The notes under the pieces: model-generated
The model's input: only the letters and a program-made list of their open reading frames with translations
Databases searched by the model: none
Told to the model about the DNA's origin: nothing
Origin: Chrysomallon squamiferum
Taxonomy: Eukaryota; Mollusca; Gastropoda; Neomphalida; Peltospiridae
Direction of reading: 5' to 3'
Assembly (NCBI GenBank): GCA_012295275.1
Contig: CM022671.1
Span: forward strand, 25,344,822-25,408,821
Length of the DNA: 64,000 nt
Part shown: positions 39,280 through 47,749 of the stretch, in pieces
How the letters are laid out: each line of letters begins with the position of its first letter
Numbering within the stretch: the first letter of the stretch is position 1
Translations under genes and position numbers: made by a program

Positions 39280-42200
39280 TTGTAACTATTAATTTAGTTT
39301 GGCTTTTACTGCAGTAAAATGTTTTAAGACTTCAGTTTTGTTTTAATTACAAATATTATATATAAAGAAGAATGACAAATAAAAATTCCTGTATTTTAAA
39401 CCTTTTGTTCTGATAAATAATTATTATTAACTGCTAATGTTTATATAATGAATCAGCTGATTCTGTAAAAAATTTTAATATAAAATTAATACACCATTCA
39501 CACTATTTTATTTAATTTTATTTTTTGATGATTATTTTAATTACAGTTTTTGATAATAAAAGAATCTTACAGAGAGGATAAGATATAATTTTTATATAGG
39601 TGTAAACATATTTTTTTGTTTTAAAAGAAAAAATTTCAACAAAAGTGATATATAATATTAATAATGTTTGTTAAAAGACTGATGGTGAACCATCATCTGA
39701 AGAAGACATGGACAAACTCTGCAAATATATTTATGCTAAGGACAGTACTGACCGACTGAGAACCCGTGCCATTCTGTGTCACATTTACCATCATGCACTG
39801 CACGATCGCTGGTTCCAGGCTCGGGACCTTATGTTGATGTCACATCTACAGGACTCAATTCAGCATTCAGACGTACCAACTCAGGTTGGTGTTTTGAATC
39901 ATAATCAATTTGTTTAATGTTTGTTTCATCTCTGTTTATATTATAAAATAAAAATCAGATATTTTTTTTTTTTAAATTTAAACTTTGTTGAAAATTAAAA
40001 TTACTAATTGTGGTTGAAAAAAAAATAAAATAAAATAAACATGAAAAAGTAAGTTTTTAGTCTTATTTGTTCTCAGTACTAAGACTCCAAAAATGTATAA
40101 ACTGTAATCTTCTGAACATATTTTCTAATTTGAATCTGCATGTAAAAAGTAAGACGACGGTAATCTGTATGTTAGAAATAAAATAAAGATATTCTATATG
40201 ATGTTCAAGTTTTTGTTACATTGACACTGTTTTCAGATAATGTACAACAGAACGCTGGTACAGTTGGGTTTGTGTGCGTTCCGCCAGGGAATGATTCGCG
40301 ACGCACACAATGCCCTCGTTGACATACAGAGCAGCAACAGAGCTAAGGAGCTGCTTGCTCAGGTAAAATTTTGTATTTTTATCATCCTCTTTATAAGAAA
40401 TGGTTTTAGAAAATCAGTCAAAAGTGCTTTTTACACTTTTTATTATTAAAAGAAGCTCTTATTGGCATTACACTTTTATTGCTCTTTTTTGTGTTTTTAA
40501 AAGAAACATTTTTTTAAAGGTATATTTAACAATTCTTGGCAGGATTATTTATCACAGAGGAATTAATTATCATCACAAAAATTATAATGAAACAAAATAA
40601 GTTTTTACCATCATGCCCTTATGATTACAAGATTACTTGTGATTTTTTTTCATAATCCAGTGACAACATTCAGATACATAAAGAATTTTTTTTCTCATGT
40701 TTATTTGCTTGTAGAACAATTTGATATTTAATATTAAAACTTGTAACAATTAAAAATTATTTTTTATATTACAATATATGAAACAAAATCTTATCTTTTT
40801 CATTCAGGGCCTACTGCCACAGAGACAACATGAAAGAACCCCAGAACAGGAAAAAATTGAAAAACGTAGACTATTTCCTTTCCACAAACACATAAACCTT
40901 GAACTGCTGGAGTGTGTGTATCTTGTCTCTGCAATGCTGCTCGAGATTCCATACATGGCAGGTAAAATCAGCTGTTAGACAACCCAAAATACTCATTGTA
41001 ACACATGTTTATAGTATCATACACTTCATTTAGCAACTTCATCTCTAATTTGTCTTTATTCTTTATGCATACCAGTAGACCCAATATGGTGACTTGTACC
41101 AAATCTGGGGGGAAAGTGTATGCAACATAGTTTTGATGCAGGTTGAATTTAATCTGTGTCTGCCAATATGTTATGGCAGATGTGTTTATTCACTGCTTAC
41201 ATAACTTTATTTAAACAAAAGCCTTTAGTCCATACCAGGAAATATATTTTTGTTGATCCAGTTAAACAAAAGATTTAATTACAACTCTTTGCATCCAGCA
41301 TTAAGACTGTAAGTATTCTAGGGACCAGTTTATTCAATTTCTGTCATTCAAGGCAGGTTTTAGGAAGGTAAGTACTCTGTATAATCTGAAATTTAATTAC
41401 TAAATGTAATATCTTTACAGATCTTTTTATCTTTTCTGAGTTTTTTTTTTATCTTTGCATAATATATTTCAATGTATGGTAATTAATCATATTTAGTTTT
41501 TACTTTGCATACCAGTAGACCCAAAATGGTATACTTCATTATATTTTGGAGGGAAAGTGTGTGCAATATCATAGATGCATTTGAATCAAATCTGTACAAA
41601 CTAATATATAGTTTATTACATTTGAATCACTGATGACAACTCTTGCTTATTTCTGAACCATAAGACGGCTATTTTTCTGATTTTATTAATTTCTGACTTT
41701 TAAACAGGTAAGTTCTATGTTTCACACATTTAACTACTTTTTTGCTTTAGTTCCAGTAAATGGAGCTAGTTTCAGGTAATTCATTAAATGATAATGTGGT
41801 TACAAATTACTATATCACTGAATTGTATCTGGTTCTTTGACACAGTTTGTAAAATCTTTCATATTCAGTTTGGTTTTCCTTAATGCATACTTGTAGACCC
41901 AGTATTGTATTCTCTATATACTACTTCTGGGGGGAAAGTGTATGCAATATAATCCATGCAGATGGTTGTAAATTGTATCTGTCTGTTTATCATGACAAAT
42001 ATATTGATTCACTGCTGACAGTTCTTTTCCTAAATTACATCATTTATTCATAACTCAGTTATTTTTAATTATTTCAATTTACTTTTGTTAAAATAAACTA
42101 ATATATTTTCTACAAATATCTGGCCTTTATTTAAATGAATTATTTAGTTATATTGTTAAATTGTGCACATCCAGAACTCATTTTGCTGATCTTGTTGCAG

Positions 42201-45200
42201 TAGTTATAACAGTACAGTAATGGCAACCTGACAGATTTACAAAAAATATTACTTAGATGTAAAAAAAATGTTTAGGGTTAACTTGGCTTTTATTCAGTTT
42301 TAATTCCTAATGACTGCATATCTGTAGACCCAGAATGGTTCATACTACCATATTTGGGGGGAAAGTATATGCAATATTATAAATGCTCTGAAATCAAAAT
42401 TGTATTTGCTTTTGCTGTAATGCTAATACAGTATCTAACAGCTAACAGATTATTTTCCTTATAAAGTAACATTTTATAAATCTATAGTTCCTTTGAGAAT
42501 CCAATTTATTTTTGTTTAATTATTCTGTTTTCAAATTGAAATGTTCAGATTCTTTAAAAGTGACTTTTCAATATCAGTGATTAATTATTATATATTTACA
42601 ATGGATTTTTTATTATTATTATTATTATTTTTTTATTATTACCATTGTTTTATTAATTTCTTACACCTAACATCATTAATGTTCATTTTATTGTTTATTT
42701 TAAAAAGATAGAGAGAAATACTGAAAGTGTTGTGATTGTCCATTTTAGCTCATGAACTTGACATTCGACGTCGAATGATCAGCAAGAACTTCCATCACGT
42801 GATGAAAATGAGTGACAGACAGACTCTGACAGGTCCCTCCAGAGAGCATGAGGGAGCACGTAGTTTCCGCTTCCAAGGCAATGAAGATGGGAGACTGGAA
42901 AGCCTGCAAAAACTTCATCATCAATGAAAAGATGAATGCAAAGGTGATTTTGTATTTTAGGGTGTCTACAGACAGTAATAAAAAATTCCTCTTGTTAAAC
43001 TTTGAAAAAAAAACTCTTATTAAACTTTGAAAAAACCCATACATTTATGTGTATAATTGTGAAAAAACAGACATTTTTAGATATCTTGATAGATTTTTTA
43101 ATAGGAAGTATTTTAACACTTGATATTCCATTCATATGTTTGGCTTGTGTTTGTGTGTCTATGTAGATCTGTAATCACAATTTTAAAGTTGTTTCCTTTC
43201 TCATAAGAAAAGACCCAAATGTACATTTCTGTCATCTTAATTTGACAGATTGTTTCCTGATGCAGTTGCAGTGATTTAGCATTTTCCTAACTATAGATCT
43301 TACTTTTGCAGGTATGGGATCTGTTTTACCAGAAGGACAAGGTGCGAGATATGATAGTAAACAAGATACAGGAGGAGAGTTTGAGGACATACCTGTTTAC
43401 ATACAGCAGTGTTTACGACTCACTCATCATGGATCACCTCGCTGAAATGTTTGAACTGGACAAGTCTGTCGTCCACTCCATCATCAGCAAGATGATCATC
43501 AATGAAGAGCTGATGGTAAAGTCTGAGAAATAATTCTGTCAAAATCTTGTCTCTGAATTTAATTTTAAAAATGTGACTGATGATCATAACCTGTATTATA
43601 GATCAGTATATGAATCGTGATGTCATTGAAGAGCTGATGGTAAAATGTAAGAAATAATCATCATGAAAACGCCTTTCTGAATTTAATTTTAAAAATGTGA
43701 TTTCATAAATAAACTATTTTGATATGATAGTTTAAATTTCAGTCTCAGGTAGGTAATTACATTTTATATAATCTCCAATTTTTATAAAACATTCAGAATG
43801 AATTATAATAATAATAAGAATAACAGCAGTAACAACAACCAAATTAAATTTCATCATCTACAGCAGATCAACTTTGTAATTATTTTACTTGATGTACTGA
43901 TTTAAAAGAGATTTTATTACAATTACATTATGTGAATGTACTGATTTAAAAGAGGTTTTATAACAATTACATTATGTCAATGTACTGATTTAACACGGAA
44001 TGAGATAGAATGAATGTGTGGATGATTGCAGGCCTCGCTAGACCAGCCTACCCAGACAGTGAACATGCACAGGACAGAGCCAAGTCGACTGCAGTCCCTG
44101 GCTCTGCAGTTAGCAGAGAAAGTGTCCACTCTGGTGGAGAATAATGAACGCATCATGGAGATAAAACAGGGAAACTATTATTTCCCAAAACAAGTAAGTC
44201 TTTCTTCTTGGTTTTTGTTCCATTTTTTTTTTTTTTTTAATTTTTTTAAATGATGTATGTAGCTTCTGCAGTTAAGAAAAAATTACTTTAAAAAAAGTTG
44301 TGGGAAAAAAAAAAAAAATAATTTTTGAAAAAAGTTGGATTGGAAAAAGATGTTTTGAAAAAAAGTTTTAAATAAAGTTTCAGTAGAATGAATAAAATTG
44401 ATAATATTGCTGATTATTTCAAACAACAGTTGCATGGGTTGATGTTTATTGTCTTTTTGTAGTTTACATGATTTCACCCCTTTGTTTAACAATCTTTTTT
44501 ATTTTTTAATAGTTTATCAACTTTTTTTTTTTTTTTTTAATGATTTTAAACAACTAACCTTTTTTGCTTTTAGAAGTTTTGTAGTGTGCTTTGTACTTAC
44601 ATTTTTAACTGTTTATTTTTTGTTCCCTTTGACAACATAATAACATAATAAAATTTCACTGGTGACCTTAGTAATGAAAAGCTTGTTATGCATTGTTTAG
44701 AATCTGCACTTCCATTACTGTCATATATAGATAATTTTAAAAAAATTAAAAATATATAACATTAAACAATAAAACATACAAAAGGAGACTTTATTACACC
44801 ATACAAATCAATCAACATTGATAATACAAATGTAATTCGCAATATTGTAAACTTTAAATTTCAAAGGTTTGATGGTTCTCTCTTTTAAAAAGCTTAATAC
44901 CTTACTGAATTTGAGGAATTTATTCACTAAAGAAATTTCTTTAATAAGTAAAATTCTTTTCTGGAAAGATTCTTAATAAAAATATTAATAAAGAATGTCA
45001 GGCTGTTTTAATTTTACTGGTTTTATTTGGCCAGACGTGATCAAATGCATCTGTCATAGAACTAATTAATGCAGAAAAATGCCAAAACCACAGTTAGTTT
45101 CTATTTGGAAACTATTGCTGTGAAAACACTGCAGAACTCACCAAACAGTTTTGAAAATAATGGAATGAAAATTTTCCAAATGTAAATACGTGGGGAAAAA

Positions 45201-47709
45201 CTCTTTACACCATTTCTGCAAACAATAATATAATTCAACAAATTTTATTCAGTTACTTTTTCAAACAAAGCTTAATTTTATTTGTTTTGCGTTACGTTAA
45301 AATAGTGTTACTGTTAGAGTTCGTTTTTCTTTTTACTAACTGCATGATGACAACTCTTTTCACAGAAGCTGTGTTGTGACTGGTAAGGCTTGACACAGAT
45401 CTATATGTGGTGACTGGAATGGTGGTGGCACCTTCACTGTAATCCACAGAAATAAGCTTTAAATATCTCAAACTGATAAAAGAAAAAGAGAAAATTTTAA
45501 TCAATGTTTTATAACATCATTTAATTTTAAAATATTTAAATATTTCAATTCCAGTACTTGTTTTAGGGAAGATAAATTATGGATTTGAATTTGAATTTGA
45601 ATTTTAATCATTTGTGTCAAGGAAATTACAGGCACATTTCATATTTTATAATATGTTAGTGTGACGATGAATTTATTTTATTTTAACATGTACTGAGTGA
45701 ATGTTAAAATAAAGCATTTCACTAACTTGTATCGTGAAAGTTATAGTTGTGTTTTGTTATGATTAGTACTGCACTTAAGTTTGTTTGTACACTGAATTTA
45801 TCTGTCCTGTCACAGTGTAAAACTGTATAGATTAATAGTGTTTGTGATTTGATCAATTGTCAGGTGTGTACTTAAAAATATCAACGTCCAAATTTATGAT
45901 AGATATATTAGGAACAGTTTAAAGAAATAATTTAAACATGTTTTCAAAAGGAAGCTATATTAATATTTTAAAATTTCTTGTTTTGTAAATTGTCAGTTTA
46001 ATGTTTTTGGTTTCTTTGTGGTGAATGTGTAATTTAAAAACAATTGATTTTCTCTCTCTAACTGTTCTTTTACTTTTCCCTAAATAATCTGAAAAAAAGT
46101 GATTTGGTAATAATACTACACACATACATTACTTTATTTGTCACCAATCAGTCCGATAAAAATATAATCTCAGAATTCATTACTACTAGCATTAAGATCT
46201 ATTACATGACCCATAGCATTTTTGTTCAAGATATTCAACCATAATAATAAATTCACAAGTACATGGCTGAAACTGCAACTACTCTATGTAGGGTAGAATT
46301 AAAACTTGGTATTCTTCATACGCTTTCTCAGTTCCTGCATGTTTCTCTGTAATTACTTTCTTCCAAAACTTTCACTCCTTTTCCCTGTTCTTCCTCTTTT
46401 ATAATCATCATGATATATGTCAAAATCCTTGCTGCCGAGGTTTGAATATTTACCTGTCGTATATGTGTCATCGATACATAATTTGGCCGTTTGCTCTTAT
46501 TTTAATCTGATTATGCAAAAAGTTGGGTAAAAGATATTAACCTTTATCTTGCATGTTAATGTATTTTTCTGAAATGAAATCTGTGCCTTCCTTACATTTA
46601 AAGTGGATCCATATGTCAATAAAGTTAACTGTCCATTTTATTAACAAAATTACCCAAATAAATCAATAAGATAAGATCAAATAAGGTCCTGTCTACCAAT
46701 GGAAATTCTTCTGCTGTTTTTATTACCATATCATTTTTAGATGGTAAATGTAAAAAAATTATTCCACTATTTAATTATCTTGCTTTCAGAGTTTGAACTT
46801 TTGTGACAGCTGTTTATAATAGTTTATATAAATATTTGTGAATCTTCCAGTTAACAAAATAAGTACAGCGATAAACACTTTTTATGTAACAGTAAACAAA
46901 ATGCAATTATTTATTGTTGATTTATTCACTAATTCACAGATAGACATTTTGAATATATAGATCTGTGAGTGTGTACATGTGTGTGTCTTAAGAAAAAAAT
47001 AATCTTATGTGTTTTATTAAATTGTATTATATATATATATATATTGTCTTAATTTATACTTTAGTTATTATTAGATAGGTTTGCACATTTATTGTATTTA
47101 CAACAGGAAGAAGAAGAATTTTTTTTCCTAAAAAACCTATAAAATCATAAGAAATCATTGTTAGAAAAGTATGTAGCAGTAGCAAGCTGTTAATTATTAT
47201 AATTTGTTTTTCACACTGTATGTTATTGGACCTTGTGTCTTTCAGATCAACCACAGTACTATCAACAAAATCAAAGCCAAAACTGGAGTAAGTATACCTT
47301 TAGTTTTATTGTTAACATATACCTGTATTAGAAACTTAAATTTTACACTTAAATGCATGAAGGTTTGGATGTTCCTGAACTGCTCAAACCATTGGAATAG
47401 AAAAACGGTGGTAAAGTATTACTGTAACAGTTAACAACTGAAATACTCTGATAATATGTCCTTAAAATAGATCTTAATTTTTGACAGTTTACAGCAAATA
47501 TTAAAGATAAAAAATTGTGAAACCTTAAATTTTCTTGTTTTCAGAGTAAAATAGTATTAGACCTGTTCATCAAAAAAAACAACCCAAAAACATGAATTTT
47601 AATAAACTGTTTTGGAAATACATTTAAAATGTATCACTGTAATAAGGTTATTGTGTTCAGTTTAATTTTTTAAAATTACTTTCTGCAATTTTAACCTTTT
47701 TTTCTTCTT

Positions 47710-47749
<40 letters not shown>

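Noticed and set aside
41064-42450. The four spaced copies as a CRISPR array or minisatellite
   Set aside because: The DNA is eukaryotic and intronic, spacing is irregular (378-440 bp), and conservation is in paired stems and boxes rather than identical repeats. H/ACA RNA fits better.
43560-43660. TGATGA/CTGA motifs as a C/D box snoRNA
   Set aside because: The boxes do not bring together terminal stems, and the sequence is explained by the duplicated exon end and intron.
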